Source: Xanthoparmelia taractica (Eukaryota > Ascomycota > Lecanoromycetes > Lecanorales > Parmeliaceae). From it: DNA of 59,975 bases. The notes beneath the pieces were generated by a model. The model did no database searches. It was not told where the DNA came from and saw only the letters and a program-made list of their open reading frames with translations. Both the position numbers and the translations under genes were made by a program. Location of the stretch: assembly GCA_033085395.1 (NCBI GenBank), contig JANQBS010000239.1:1-59975 (forward strand). Direction: 5' to 3'. This document shows, piece after piece, positions 24,228-36,100 of the stretch; the stretch's first letter is position 1, and each line of letters opens with the position of its first letter.

Positions 24228-24751
24228 CAGGAGTGAGTAATAATATGTATGTTATGTATTGTGGGTAGGACATTGCTCAACGGCAGCATTCCTGTCTTTG
24301 TTTGCATTTGGGACCGGATGCTGTCATCATGCTCTCAAACTCATCGAAACGATCAGCACACCAGAACATTGCGCATGGTTGACTAATCCAAGAATTCGTA
24401 GTTGGCTTCGCGTAGGAATCATTTCATTCACGTTGGCCTCCCTCAATGGTCCATGAACGAAAACCAATGCGGACTCCAGTACGGATGAGTTTCGAAAACG
24501 GTGAGTATCCCAACCTATCTCTTTATTCCCGTCATTGGTAAGTTCTGCTTTGTTCATCTCTCTCACGATCCGCGAACCACCCGCTGGAAATTTTGGCGAC
24601 AGCCTCGACAGAGACAAAGAATCGCGGGCTAGCTCAGTAATCCCGACTCTCTTTGTTTATTACCCAAAGCTTGTGAGATTAGTCTTGAGCACCGTTCAGA
24701 GCAAGTTGTCGGCTTTCAACATACCCAAATATACCATATACACCTACCATC
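24228..24751. other. Intergenic region
   Basis: Terminator of the membrane-protein gene and promoter of the next small gene. Only short frames without start context or domain are present. No repeats seen. Confidence 0.5.
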
Positions 24752-25105
24752 ATGTGCTACATGAACGAATCCATCTGCATCGGCTGCTCCCACACCATCA
24801 CCACCCCAGTCCGCCACATCTCCCCACGCACACCTGACCTCCTGCACAAAATCTGCTCTGGCAGGAACGACGTCGTATGCCGCACCCGACACCACAATAT
24901 CGAGTTCTGCCTTTTCTGCTACCACCACAAATTGAGAGCGATAGAGGCGCAATTCACGTTCAAGGAGAGGGTGGAAGTGGAGAGAGGAAGGTTGCTGGGG
25001 CTTGGGAAGCGGCAGCTTGAAGAGGTGAGGAAGACGTTGTGGAGGGAGTGGAGGAGGGAGATTAGGAGGTTGAATGTTGAGTGGGAGGGTATGTGGGGGG
25101 TTTAG
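24752..25105 (+). CDS. Small Cys/His-rich protein, 117 aa
   Basis: Begins MCYMNESICIGCSHTI and carries paired Cys and His residues (CIGC, CRTRHH, CLFCYHH) that look like metal ligands. The second half is a highly charged, Arg/Glu-rich amphipathic helix (KERVEVERGRLLGLGKRQLE). Small 'MCY...' proteins with conserved Cys/His pairs are common single-exon genes in Pezizomycotina; their role is not known. The ATG has a favourable context (accatcATG). The frame is short but its composition is non-random, and the opposite-strand frame is low-complexity. Confidence 0.6.
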   Translation: MCYMNESICIGCSHTITTPVRHISPRTPDLLHKICSGRNDVVCRTRHHNIEFCLFCYHHKLRAIEAQFTFKERVEVERGRLLGLGKRQLEEVRKTLWREWRREIRRLNVEWEGMWGV

Positions 25106-26667
25106 TAGGGAAGGTAGTGGGAGATGTGGATGTTCTGCGGGGTTTTGTTTTCGTGTTTCTGTTTGCATGTGAGAGTCTGAGCTTTTGTCAAGTACATGAT
25201 CGGGATTGGAATAGGGAAAGAGTGAAAGAATGACTTGGGGTTGTAATAGTTGCTCCCTACAGGACTTACGACAACCTCGAAGCTGCGCACATTTGGTGAT
25301 AGGGGTTACACGCCTGATCGCCTGGCCCACGGCGATCCGCAGACGCTCGCTCTCAAAATGCCGTAGCCAGGGGACCATCTGAAGCAGGTGTAAATGCTGG
25401 CAGTCTCCCTCACAGCCCATGGCATTTGCACTATCCCATCGGCTTCCGGTCCCTGCCCAACGTCAAATTCCACCTGAGAAACACGACTACGTTCTAAACG
25501 TCGTGCTCTTTTCCCATATTAGCGAAACCGAGTACTGGATCGGGTTGATCATTAGTCGACCACCTCATTTAGAGTGGAAAACCGATCGATACTTGACGAA
25601 ATGCTTTTATTCGGAGTTGTTATACGTTGCTTTTGGTTTCAGTCCTTCATACTTACCAGTGAGCGGTGAGCATGGAGAAAGAGTATACGCTTAAGGCATT
25701 TCATATCAGACTGAGAATAGCGTGTGTATAATACGATAGGGGCCCGACAGCGGGTACTCGTGGTGGTAAGAGCTTGTCACGTTCTTGGGATGATTGCTCT
25801 TCCTCGAGTCACAGCAACACGGTGCAAAAGCGCTCTGCAGCGTAATAAGACTCTGCAAAGTGTAGAGTATTAAAGAATGTCCCTGTCATAGGATCTGGAG
25901 CTGCGACAATTTGCACTCCAGAGGACACCAGATAGACAATGTGAAACGCGCCTCCCTTGCCCTCTTTAGTGAAATGCTGTGGGCTTAAACCGATACAAGA
26001 GGAAACAGACATTGCTCAAGACCACGCAGGAGAGAAAGGTGACGACTTGCTACTAGCACACTCTTAAACCCCAAAGGTCGCAGGAATTTCTTGGCTTACT
26101 TTAGTATATAATCGGCTTGTAATATACACACGGATCCGAAGGAGCTGTAGGTGCCGGACATATTGTTTGGGAGCGCATCCGATCACCTTACTATCTTCCT
26201 CCCCGTCATAAGGCTTCCCTTTGGCATTGTAGTAGCTTCAGCAGATGTACGATGATAATGGCGACGCTATGTTATAGGAATCTGTGTATTGAGAAAGTAC
26301 TTTGTCGGCCTGAAGGTTGTTGAAGGGCAACCAAAGCATACCGGTCAAGGAACAACGATAGGCTTTACAGCATAACTGAGAAGGTTGAGCCAAGTTGCGC
26401 CTCATGTATAAGTTGTATGTGTTTGAAGTTTGTGGTCGTAACCAGAGATGAGAGGCAGGGAACAGTTCGGTAGGGGATATGCCCGGTCTAACACTTACCT
26501 TACTTAGGTTAGCGTTTTTCATCTGACGCGCCTGCGAGCCTAAAAGTCTAGCGTGTTTCGCCTCACACACGCCTTGGCATTATCATAAAGGTCCACCTTT
26601 CTGCCAGAGGCTCTTTCACTTATCCCTACATCGAGAAAGACTGCTCTGTCGAGGACCACTCGTGGCA
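25106..26667. other. Intergenic region, 1.56 kb, no supported gene
   Basis: Normal composition, no RIP. The longest ATG-started frame is plus 25419-25694 (91 aa), with no domain, repeat or splice support. Minus frames at 25809-26012 and 26238-26570 are equally unsupported. I see no tRNA or structured repeat. Confidence 0.5.
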
Positions 26668-28203
26668 ATGGCAACAACGGTAGTCGTTCCCTATTCATCC
26701 TCCATAATTTCGGGCATATTCCCACTCGGTCATCTCCCCAATGAAATCCTACTCATCATCTTCGAGCAATTGACGCTCAGATACAAACAGCGAGACATCG
26801 CCCGTCTACGACTTGTCTGCAAACGCTTCGCTGATATTGGCAGCCGTTACCTCCTCTCCGAAGCCCATCTGTTCTTCAAGTCCAGCCAATTCGAACAGCT
26901 CCGCCAGATATCCGAACATCCCATCATCAGCAAGAAAATCGACACCCTCTTCTATGAAGCCGACATTCTGCAAGACTATGGCTCAATGCCGAATTGGAAA
27001 GCGAACATCTGCGTTCCAGGTTGGATGAAAACCCTGTCGTCAGAGAGTCATCCTCCTCCAGGGACCGCTAGTGCCCGAGAGGAGCGTGCGTACAGCCGGA
27101 GCTTAAGCAAGGCGATGTACGGGCCGAAGTATACACACACGGGGACCCTACTGCGAAGGGCTTATGAAGAATACGCGGCTCAGTTAGCCGATCAGGAGAG
27201 CATGCGGCAGCAAAACTACAATATGGAGATGCTGCAAGATGCTTTGATGAAGATGCCAAACTTGAAGACCATTGAAATGTCAACAGAATGCTGTTTGGGA
27301 AGGAGCACAGGAATGGAACAAGCTTTCAAGGACGGTCTCTCAGCGCCGTATGGAGACATGCAATCTCAGGAAGGATGCGGGGTGGGGCAACTGCGATCAC
27401 TGCTTCTTGCTGCAGACGCAGCTGGTTTGAAGTTCGAGACACTGGCTGCCGGTAACGTGGACTGGCGCTTCTTCCGGGAGTCAGAAAAGCAGAACCTCGA
27501 CGTCTTACAGAAACTGCAGCATGCTGTGCGGTCCCTACGAACTCTGAGGCTGTACATCTCGACCCGTAGCGAAGACGACGATGACGTGTATTACGACGAT
27601 CTCACGCATTCCATGTTGCCAGAGTGTGCCAAGTACCTGCACGAAACTTCGCATTTTAAAGACTTCATCACCTCGACTCCAGCATTAGAGCGCTTGGACG
27701 TCAACTTCGACTGTGACGAGCCTTACCCTCCGGCCACTGTATGTGACATGGTCGGCACATTCAAATGGCACTCGCTCCGCGTAGTATCCTTCTCCTACAT
27801 CAGCGCTGACGCAGACTGCTTAGCCTACTTCTTCGAGAGGCACGCTGATACACTGCGAAAGCTCCGTCTTGAGACAATCTCACTCACTGAAGGATCCTGG
27901 CCCTACCTGCTACGACATGCGCGCAGGACCCTGAAGCTAGAGCAAGCAGCCCTCTCCGGTAGGCTGAAGAGCCTTAACCCGGAAGGGTTGTACTATTTCG
28001 ATATCCCGGCCGGTCTCAACGGCGGCAAGAAGGCCAAGATCCAAGTTGTGGTTGAGGAATATTTGGCTGAGGGTGGTGAGGGCCCGTTGCTGGATTTGCA
28101 TGCTCTCGTTGAGAAACACCGTCGCAAATATGTTTATCCGGATGAGAATATGCCGGGCTTTGTCGATACCGAGTCCGATGAGGTTATTATGGATCGCTTC
28201 TGA
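26668..28203 (+). CDS. F-box protein, 511 aa, intronless
   Basis: The N-terminal F-box (about residues 20-65) is clear: FPLGHLPNEILLIIFEQL, then RDIARLRLVCKRFADIGSRYL. F-box proteins link targets to Skp1-Cullin-F-box ubiquitin ligases. The remainder alternates helical and Leu-rich segments (for example LRSLLLAADAAGL, LRTLRLYIST, LERLDVNFD, LRVVSFSYIS, LRKLRLETISL), suggesting a degenerate leucine-rich-repeat target domain as in many fungal F-box families. The ATG at 26668 is used; a GTG two codons upstream is not credible. The target is unknown. The frame is intact, unlike the related decayed F-box gene at 51033-57820. Confidence 0.85.
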   Translation: MATTVVVPYSSSIISGIFPLGHLPNEILLIIFEQLTLRYKQRDIARLRLVCKRFADIGSRYLLSEAHLFFKSSQFEQLRQISEHPIISKKIDTLFYEADILQDYGSMPNWKANICVPGWMKTLSSESHPPPGTASAREERAYSRSLSKAMYGPKYTHTGTLLRRAYEEYAAQLADQESMRQQNYNMEMLQDALMKMPNLKTIEMSTECCLGRSTGMEQAFKDGLSAPYGDMQSQEGCGVGQLRSLLLAADAAGLKFETLAAGNVDWRFFRESEKQNLDVLQKLQHAVRSLRTLRLYISTRSEDDDDVYYDDLTHSMLPECAKYLHETSHFKDFITSTPALERLDVNFDCDEPYPPATVCDMVGTFKWHSLRVVSFSYISADADCLAYFFERHADTLRKLRLETISLTEGSWPYLLRHARRTLKLEQAALSGRLKSLNPEGLYYFDIPAGLNGGKKAKIQVVVEEYLAEGGEGPLLDLHALVEKHRRKYVYPDENMPGFVDTESDEVIMDRF

Positions 28204-29499
28204 TGTAACAGATATACTTTCGACGCGCCTTCAACGTTCTGTGTGATGCAAACCTGCATGGAAAAGAAAAACGCAAATTGTACGAGAATCGCGTCTCCTG
28301 CTACGATAGCTCTTCGCTGATGCACCGATTACATTCTTCGCGGAGATTTGGGGGAGGCGATCGCTTGTTACCCTCGTGTATCGTCAACATTATGTCATTG
28401 TATGGAGGAATGTTCTTCTCTTTTCGAGCGCACACTAAGCACATTCTTCTCTTCACCGGCCCTCTTCGCTTTATTCTATTCGATCTCATCACGTTAATTA
28501 TTCTTGTTCTTCGTCTTGTACAATACTCGACTCCCTTATGCGTTGTTAGAAGCATACCATGACATAGCGCACTTGTACCTCGCTTTTCGATCAGACTGTA
28601 AGATACTTTACGATAGAGAGCTTCATGCGCAGATAGATGGAAAGGATGGAATATTAAAAACACTTCACTCACTCCGCACGTCCGCTTTGCCTTTTGCATT
28701 TTGTGGTTGTTGTTTTGAAGTTCTTGCTGTGCAATGGACTCTCTCATAAGTCACCACAAGCATATTGCAGCGGACTCGTGCCCTAACATATAATCTAGTC
28801 TTACTCCAATCCAGTACGCACTACACCATGGACTGATCATTCCCAGGTGCAGACAAGAGAAAGGTAGTCAGATCGGAATAATCGGGAAATTGAATTTAGA
28901 GCGTGCGGCGCAGTTATTCACTACCGGGCTTTCTCACTTAATTTTCCATCTGCAACGGTGGTTTGCCCTGGAGCAAGATCTACCTACGATGGCGGCCAAA
29001 TCTCATGCGCTCGACTGCTCCTGCTGGTCAGTGACTTGGCGCACAGTTTCGCAGGGGGTAGACTAAAACTCGGCATGATGGACTGCTTAATCTGATGATG
29101 GCGTGGGCCTAAAATCTTCCCGGAGGCTGTGCTTGCGGCGCAGCTGGATTTGGTATGTTTCAGATATGCTTAGGACGGCGCTCTGGTTGGACTGGCGCTC
29201 TAATTGGATAGGGGTTCAATGGCCTGTTACTCGTGACAGTGAGATTGGTGTTGGAATCCTTCGAGTTCTTTTTGGGCGTGGGAAATATGGTAGTGAAGGA
29301 GGTCAGTGTAAAATAATTTGTGTGTTCCATCTCGCTCACTTTGTGACCCTCTATATAATGCATCTGTCCGCTCGTTGACGGGACTCGCAGATTCGGTGAT
29401 AGTTGGGTCGTTTTTCTGTAGACTAAAGGCCTCTAAAAGCGAGAATTTCATGCTGCTTGTTTGTCTGAAACCCCGACCTGGCGTTTGAAAGATCGAATT
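28204..29499. other. Intergenic region, 1.3 kb
   Basis: No supported gene. A 148-codon minus frame (28301-28747) has no domain and no ATG in good context that I can defend. The region is slightly AT-richer around 28480-28560 and 28870-28900 but not RIP-mutated. Confidence 0.5.
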
Positions 29500-32400
29500 A
29501 TGCTATGGATTCTTTGCATTCTTGGTCTTGCATCTCGTGTCTTAGCGAACCCATCTCTCACTGCCGCCGGCGGGAACCAAAACTCAGTGATCGCATCCTC
29601 GACAGGGGCTCAATATACTCCTCCACGGTATTCCAACTCCACCGAAGCCAAGAACCAATCTTATGATCAGATCCCGGGCGTGTATGTGCCCTTGCCCGCG
29701 GAAGAACGAGGGGCCTGCAGCATCACTGATAAGTACTGTTCTTATAACGGCACTGCTAGAAATCCAGATGGTCTGAAAGATCAGTGTTTATTGTGGGATG
29801 ATACATGCTCTGGGAACCAGACACTAGCAATCGATCAATTCTTTGGCCAGACGAGGGAGTTTCTGCACGAAAATGTTTGCTTCACAGCTGACGGGGATGG
29901 ATCTGTGCAATCCAATTGCACAGGGCAAAATACACCTGCCCGATTCGCAGAATTCAAGCGTATCAAGGACTGGATGAGATCGCCTCAATGCATAGCTAGT
30001 CAGGGTGTGTATCAAAAAGCCCACCCGGCCCCGGATACGGAGGGTATGCGAGGTGCAAAGCGTGGTTATGAAAAGCGCGATCATAAAACAGAAGGGGGCA
30101 AGCATGGAGGAGGTACTTGCTGCGGCACCTGTAACATCGAAGCTGGAAACGTCGACGTTTATTATTAGCCGGCTCCAAATGCCAACCAGTCTTGTCTGAG
30201 CATCATTGGCGACAAAGTCAATCCACCTGAATATGGTGCGACGACAGATTCACTTGGCCTACGGTGAGTTCACCTCCTTACGATAGCTTATCTCTTCACT
30301 TTACAATATGAAAAAACTTGGCTCTGAACCCTTAACAGGTACTGGGGATGCACAACGCCTATCACAGGTATTCCAGGCGAACCGGTCCGGACCATTACCA
30401 CTGCATCCGTAATGTTTACAGGCTCGAGGTCATGGAAGGCGTACCTGGAGAATCCATGGGACGCTTCTGTTTGCCTAACAACGTCAACGGTATCTCCAGG
30501 TTCAAATGGATCTGTCAAGGCACGAGCTCTAGACGGGCAAATTTACGCACGTGGTCATACCTTGGTCGTGCCTGCATCGGTTACGGGCAACGATGGCCCC
30601 CTTGTAACCACTGTGGTGTCGGCAGGCGTGACTTTGTAAGTGGATATAGAGTATACCAAGCTACCTAGTCGGCATTTAGTAACAGATATAATAGTACTTC
30701 CCCCTCAATTTATGCTGGGTTTACAAGTATAGGTGCATACGACTCTTGTGGGGGTGATGTCATCTCAACAACCATGCTCTCTTTTGCTCCCGGAGAGCTG
30801 TCGACCGTTGTTGGACCTCCCTATTTTGGGAATATTGCGGCAACGACCTTGCCCTTTGACTTTGTAGATCTTGTAAGTAGATATCTAAGACCACTGACCG
30901 CGCAAGATCACCACTAACCCGAACACTCCGTACAGCCCTGCCCGCCTTATAGCGTTGCGTATGAAAATTATTACAAGCCTGCATCGGGTGAACCGTACAG
31001 ACCTCTTATCGCTATACCAAGCCAGGTCAGGAGTATGATTCCTTGGTTCCAGTACTGTACGGATTTGTGGTTTACTGGGTTCGATCCACCAAAGACTCTA
31101 GTTCCAGCGGTAGCCATGGCTCCACCTGTCACTACCAGTGATCCTGTAGATCCCATTGTAACACCACAGGCGAGTGCGACTCAGGACCCTAGCGCAAAGA
31201 AGACAGCTGCGGTGTGGAACCCAATCCCTCTTCCACCACCACTTCAACATGCGCCTCTGCCAAAAGAGATGAATCAAGTACCAGCCATCAAGCCTCAAAC
31301 ACCACAAACCAAGACTGTAGATGATCCGGAGGCGAAGAATCAAGGTTCATCTCAGCAGGGAAGCGGCCCAACGGATCCGAGTGGCCAATCGAATAATCAA
31401 GCCAGCGGCAGCGGAGACCCCAAAATGGCGGGAGACTCTAGTGGACAATCGAATGTTCAGGCTGGTAGTGGGAGAGTTAACATTCCAGAGGATTTAGACC
31501 AGGATAGATCGAAAGACCCGAGTAAGCCTGCCCATACTCAAGGGGGCAGTCCCGCTCAAGTTGCTACCGATCCGACGTCCCAACAGAGCCCTGAGAACCA
31601 GATTCCAGACACAGGTAATTTAATCACTAAAGCCGATGCCACCCTCGCAGTAACAACCATGTCACTTGCGAGTCATGCTGTCGTGGTGGGCCCATCCGGC
31701 GTTCATGTAGATGGCGTGGAAGTCAATCCCAGCCAGACTCCGGCGAGTATATCTGGAGTGGTAGCTGTAAATCAAGGGAACAGCATTGTTGTCGCCAGCC
31801 AGATTTTCCAATTACCGGCTCTACCAGAACCGGCTCCCACAACGATCGCGGGCCAGACGATCGTCCCTGTCGCCAACGGCGTATCAATACAAGGCACTAC
31901 AGTCACAGGTACAATGCCTGTGATATTCTCCGGAACAACGGTGTCTGTGGACAAGTCACACCTTTACATTGGGAGCAAATGGTACCCACTCCCAACCGCA
32001 AATCCTGCAGCAGTGATGACGTTGGTCAATGGGGCAGTGGCACTCCCAATGTCAAATGCAGTATCGATCTATGGTACCACACTTACCGCCGGTGCACCAG
32101 CAGCAACATTTTCTGGAGCCGCTGTTTCCCTTGATTCTTCCAGTAATCTTATCTTTAATGGCACTGCTCAGGCTCTTCCATCTTCTCTTCAGACGACATC
32201 TGAATCAGACCAGGTCACAGCTATCAACAGTGTAGCCGTCAAGCTGCTTCCAAGTGGTATATCTGTTGCTGGCACAACCCTGAAGCCTGGAGCACCCGCC
32301 ATCACTGTTTCAGGTTCCCCTGTCTCCCTTAACTCCACAATCCTCGTTGTCGGGACGAGCTCCGTTCCAGTATCATTCGCTAATCCACAGACATTGATCA

Positions 32401-32774
32401 CAACCATTGGAGGTCAAGCTATTACCGCCGCCGCAACAGCCGTCGAGATCGGCAGGGTTACTTTGTCGCCTGGGGCTCCAGGTACAACAGTAGGTGGAAC
32501 TCTGGTGTCGCTCGGCTCGGGGGGCAGTTTTGTGGTCGGTTCCCAGACGGTGATGCTTGGAGCTCCTACCATCATGGGAGGATTCGGGTCTGGAGGACCC
32601 CTTGCCAACAGTTCCTTATCGTTGGTGGGTGCACCGACAGGTCCTAGCAATGGTTCAAACTCTGGTATGCAGGTTTTTGAAGGAAGCGCTGCACACTTAA
32701 AAAGACTCATTCCAGGCAGTCTAGCTGGTCTCGCTTTCGCGATACATCTTACATTGTATTTGCGTATATATTAG
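29500..32774 (+). CDS. Large secreted, probably GPI-anchored repeat protein with an in-frame TAG
   Basis: Exons 29500-30263, 30339-30635, 30686-30872 and 30936-32774 join in phase to 1,029 codons. The frame is broken only by TAG at 30166-30168 (codon 223), in VDVYY*PAPNANQSCLSII, where a Trp is expected. Signal peptide: residues 1-17 (MLWILCILGLASRVLA). The N-terminal half is Cys- and N-glycosylation-site-rich (CSITDKYCSYNGT, GGGTCCGTCNIEAGN, YWGCTT). A Pro/Gln/Ser linker follows, then about five divergent 50-57-residue repeats of the pattern 'xGISVAGTTLxPGAPAxTxSG..VSLxS..LVVG'. The end is hydrophobic (SLAGLAFAIHLTLYLRIY), consistent with a GPI-attachment signal. Such proteins are cell-wall or adhesin-like in fungi. 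The 806 codons after TAG stay open with clean splice sites, so decay is recent or the stop is recoded. Confidence 0.8.
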
Positions 32775-35449
32775 ACAGCTTTGATCTAGTAATTAACACT
32801 GACCTGCAAAAAGATCTATATAAACCACTTGGTCCAGATCTCCCCTTTCGTGTACAAAGGAATAGCTCTGACGACTCAAGCGACACCTGGGATAGCTTCC
32901 TAATGTCTAACAGATTGAGGCCGGTTTTTCGCCCATCCCCACCTCTTGTACGTTCTGGCACGTATGAGAAGGTGTTGGACGCTGATGCCATAGCATCTAG
33001 TATTGATCTCGGTCTTCGCCCCCAGCTTCGGTCAGGCAAGGCACCACCTCTAAACATGGGCTTATAGAGAGGCTCAAAAATGAACGGGAGTAGCCGTAGG
33101 GCTGAGCTAATGTCTCGAATCAGTAAGGCAATTCTTCTCGTCTCATCTTTACAAAGACCATCAACTATTGAACTTTTCGATGTGAGAGCATCTGTCGCCG
33201 GACGAAGACCTATCACGGACTGTGCAGCGCACTCGGAGCCCCCACCCTCATCCCTGCAGCTAAATCTATCCAAGCCTCATGTTGGCTTCGGGTGATGCCG
33301 GCTCAAGTACCTTTAACACGGTATGCTGGCTTCGGCATTTTGACGACGACGGTTGCCACACACATTTTTCCAGTTGTTGTGAGTCAAGCACACTGACATC
33401 TTCCCTATTTTCGCATAGGTCAAAGCGTCTCCATGATACGAGAACCCAACATACTGTGGAATGTAGACTGCTATTTCAGCAGCCTATCGGGCAACGGCTT
33501 GGCCACTAGTAGGAACGAGATTGCAGGTGTTCAACCGAGTTCCCTGCTGTGTTAGCGCTCTATACTACTGTCATAGATCTATTCTCCCATTGATACCTCA
33601 AACCACTGTTGAGTACACAAATGATGAGATCGCTGACACGGGTAACAGCTCCACCCTTTGCTTCAAGACAAACCCCAATCAATAATAACACACTGCCTTC
33701 TGTGGCTTCTACGCGGCCGGTACAGGCACAGACAACATATATCCGTGAGGGTGTAGGCAAGGCCGATCCTCGTAACCGGGTATAGTCCGATGGTATCTCA
33801 CCGATCGGAGACGAGGTATTGTGGTTCCCTAGCACCAATGTGCTGTGGAGAAGATGGTATGCGAGATCCCCATGGCTCGTTGAAATGCCGCATCCCTTGA
33901 ACACAGAGTTACACAAGAAGAAGGCGTAAGGAATGCCGCGGTATGTACCGACTAGGCTGGCAAAGACTTTCCATCCCAAAACCTTGGGCCAGCAGAAATA
34001 TGTAAATGAGATCATAACATTGTGGTGTATGGCTCTTCGTCGTGGAACGGTACGGTACACCGAGATACACCGTGGGCCACAATGGTTCAGGCTACCAACA
34101 CCATCAGGAAGATCGCACAGATCGATGCGAGCTTCCGAGGGAAAAAGCTGGCTCAGGTGCGATGCGACCTCATAAAAAAAGCCCACCTTCTGAGCTTGGC
34201 CTGCTGGCCTAAATGAATAGCGAGGCAATACCTAGGAATCAGCCACCTGCTGTGATTGTGCTGGAGAATCAATGCGGGTTTTGCTTTTCCTCGGCTTGTC
34301 CCTACCATCTGACTCTGTTCGGTTTCGAACAGCTGGTCACCGCGACTAACTAGAATCGTCACTGGCTGTGGTTTCTCTATTGCCTGCACAGATGGTGGTC
34401 CCTATTCGGTACCGCAGGTGTGGTTCATCTTAACCTCATTCGGCGGTATCATTACGTCTGCAGCACACTAGAAGGGCTGGTTAAATGGTCTGCGTGGGTT
34501 ATCTGTTAGTCACGATGTAAGAAGGTGTGCCTTCGGATTGCGGCACTATTACATCTGACAGTTCTTTCGGACTATGTCCTTTCTTCTGCGATCCAGGTTG
34601 GGCATTACGCAGGGTACACAACTCCGATGGAAGATTCAAAAATGTCATACTTCATCAGCACGCGCCCAAGATACTCCCAAGAAGATTTCCGGTTCATTAT
34701 TTGGTGCCACTACTCACTCACGGCCCATGGAAAATATCTCCATACCTGGTTAACCATTGTTGCAGAGCGCTGCGGCGTGCAATGAACAGTATGTGGAATT
34801 TTGCGCCCCTTTTTCATTATCAGCGTGGGCTCAAGGGCCCCACCATGATTTTTCGAGGGCTATAGGCGTAGCTCGGACCTATATGATGACTTTATTCTAT
34901 GTCATCAAGACTTGAACACTTAGCTCAATAGAGAATTTCGGTCTCAACCGGAGGCAGCCTACAGCCTTACGGCTTTACCTTGATAGGACCACTGTAATGA
35001 CTAGGCTATTGTTACTTTTTAAGGATTTGAATCTTCCTTTGGGTTTTTATTTTATAATTCCGCGGTTCCAGCAGACGCCGCTAACCGCAGGCAGATGTCA
35101 ACTTAATGGCGTTAATCTGGATACATGATCGACTTGGTTCATGGGTATCCGTTCTGCCTGTTATACTTTCCGGATGCGCAAGCCTCAACCCGGCCTGTGT
35201 AGTTCTTGCTTGGATTTTCCCTTTGCGATTATAATCGGAGATGATCGATTGCGCTTTTTGTGCGTAATACGAAGATCAGAATTAACGCCACCTACTGAGG
35301 AACGATGTATATAAACAACATCGACCTGTCCGACTCCGAACTCCTGTAGATCCAATCCTGCCTTCCAGTCCAATTTCCAGCCCAGAACTTACTCTCCGCC
35401 CTTTGGCTCCACAGCGACACACCGCACAATATACCGCACACAAATAGCT
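32775..35449. other. Intergenic region, 2.7 kb, possible decayed genes
   Basis: No confident gene. Normal composition. Several broken frames exist: a 222-codon minus frame (33560-34228) and a 112-codon plus frame (34527-34865, Cys-containing, SSFGLCPFFCDPGW). Neither has a recognisable domain or splice-supported partner. A plus-strand segment near 34030 (SSSWNGTVHRDTPWATMV) loosely resembles exon 2 of the preceding secreted gene (SRSWKAYLENPWDASV), so a decayed tandem paralogue is possible but unproven. Confidence 0.4.
35308..35315 (+). promoter_or_regulatory. TATA box of the small secreted gene
   Basis: TATATAAA lies about 135 bp before the start codon at 35450, in otherwise mixed-sequence DNA. 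The spacing suits a leader of roughly 100 nt. This is an assignment by position and sequence only. Confidence 0.5.
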
Positions 35450-36100
35450 ATGCAGACCAAACTACACGCCTTCGTGATTGGCCTTGTGGCTCTATTTGTG
35501 CCCATCAGCGCAGTCAATACTCCATTTAATGCCACCGTGTGTCCCCTCGAGTTCTGATCCTACCAGCGTCCAACCCGCTAAACTCATTTCCAGTTTGATA
35601 ACCTGGAAGGCTCACCCGACGCCAGGCTCGATCCTGTCGGCATTTACTACGGCATCTCCTACTCGAACTTCGGCGTCAACCAGCCCGGCGTCGCTGGCGA
35701 AAGCGTCAACGGAGTGATGCCCCACTCCGACCCCAACTTCGCCGTTGGCACCGCCTCTGGCGCCAGCTCGCTTTCCATCGCATACGCCGGCTCCATGATC
35801 AAAAGCTTCGCTCTCGATTCCTACTACTATGGCTGCGGTTCAGGTCTGGCACAAGGCGAGGTCAACGCTGCAGCCAAGTGCAGTATCACCGTGACGGGAT
35901 ACAAGGCCGGTTCAACTACGCCTGCTGCGACGCAAACGTTCGACTTCACGCCGGCCCAGCCTATCGATCTCATGAATGCGCCGGCTTTTGGGACCTTTTC
36001 GCACGCGTTCCAAGGACTGCAGTACGCGAACTTTACGTTCACACCTTCGGCTCCTGGCGTCATCGTTATTGACAACCTTATTGGTTCTACCCAGTCGTGA
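35450..36100 (+). CDS. Small secreted protein, 197 aa
   Basis: Exons 35450-35536 and 35594-36100 (57-bp intron, NAT/FDNLEGS, phase 0). The signal peptide is MQTKLHAFVIGLVALFVPIS with cleavage near ISAVN. The mature part is Gly/Ser/Ala-rich with FDNLEGSPDARLDPVGIYYG near its start, two Cys in YYYGCGSG..AAAKCS, and beta-strand-like segments (SITVTGYKAG, NFTFTPSAPGVIVIDNL). This matches a widespread fungal group of beta-sandwich-like secreted proteins of unknown function. A TATA box precedes it. It is a candidate apoplastic protein by topology only. Confidence 0.82.

Noticed and set aside
24716..25420. 234-codon minus-strand frame
   Set aside because: Pro/Leu/His-rich shadow of the small Cys/His gene on the plus strand.
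25419..25694. 91-codon plus-strand frame with ATG
   Set aside because: No domain, signal peptide, or homologous pattern recognised; could be real but not supportable.
28301..28747. 148-codon minus-strand frame
   Set aside because: Low-information composition and no domain; competing frames of similar length exist on the other strand.
30123..30168. An intron ending at TAG (tattattag) to explain away the stop in the large secreted gene
   Set aside because: The only upstream donors (for example GTACTT near 30113) put the following sequence out of frame with a stop soon after, and would delete the Cys-rich GTCCGTC segment.
32749..33273. 174-codon minus-strand frame antisense to the 3' end of the large secreted gene
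   Set aside because: Overlaps the end of a well-supported gene, shows no domain and has no supporting signals.
33560..34228. 222-codon minus-strand open frame
   Set aside because: No domain, no splice partner and no credible composition; weak resemblance of the other strand to the neighbouring secreted gene. Left as possible decayed sequence.
34915..34975. Possible tRNA (tagctcaata...ggtctcaaccgg)
   Set aside because: No acceptor stem pairing or complete T-loop could be formed.
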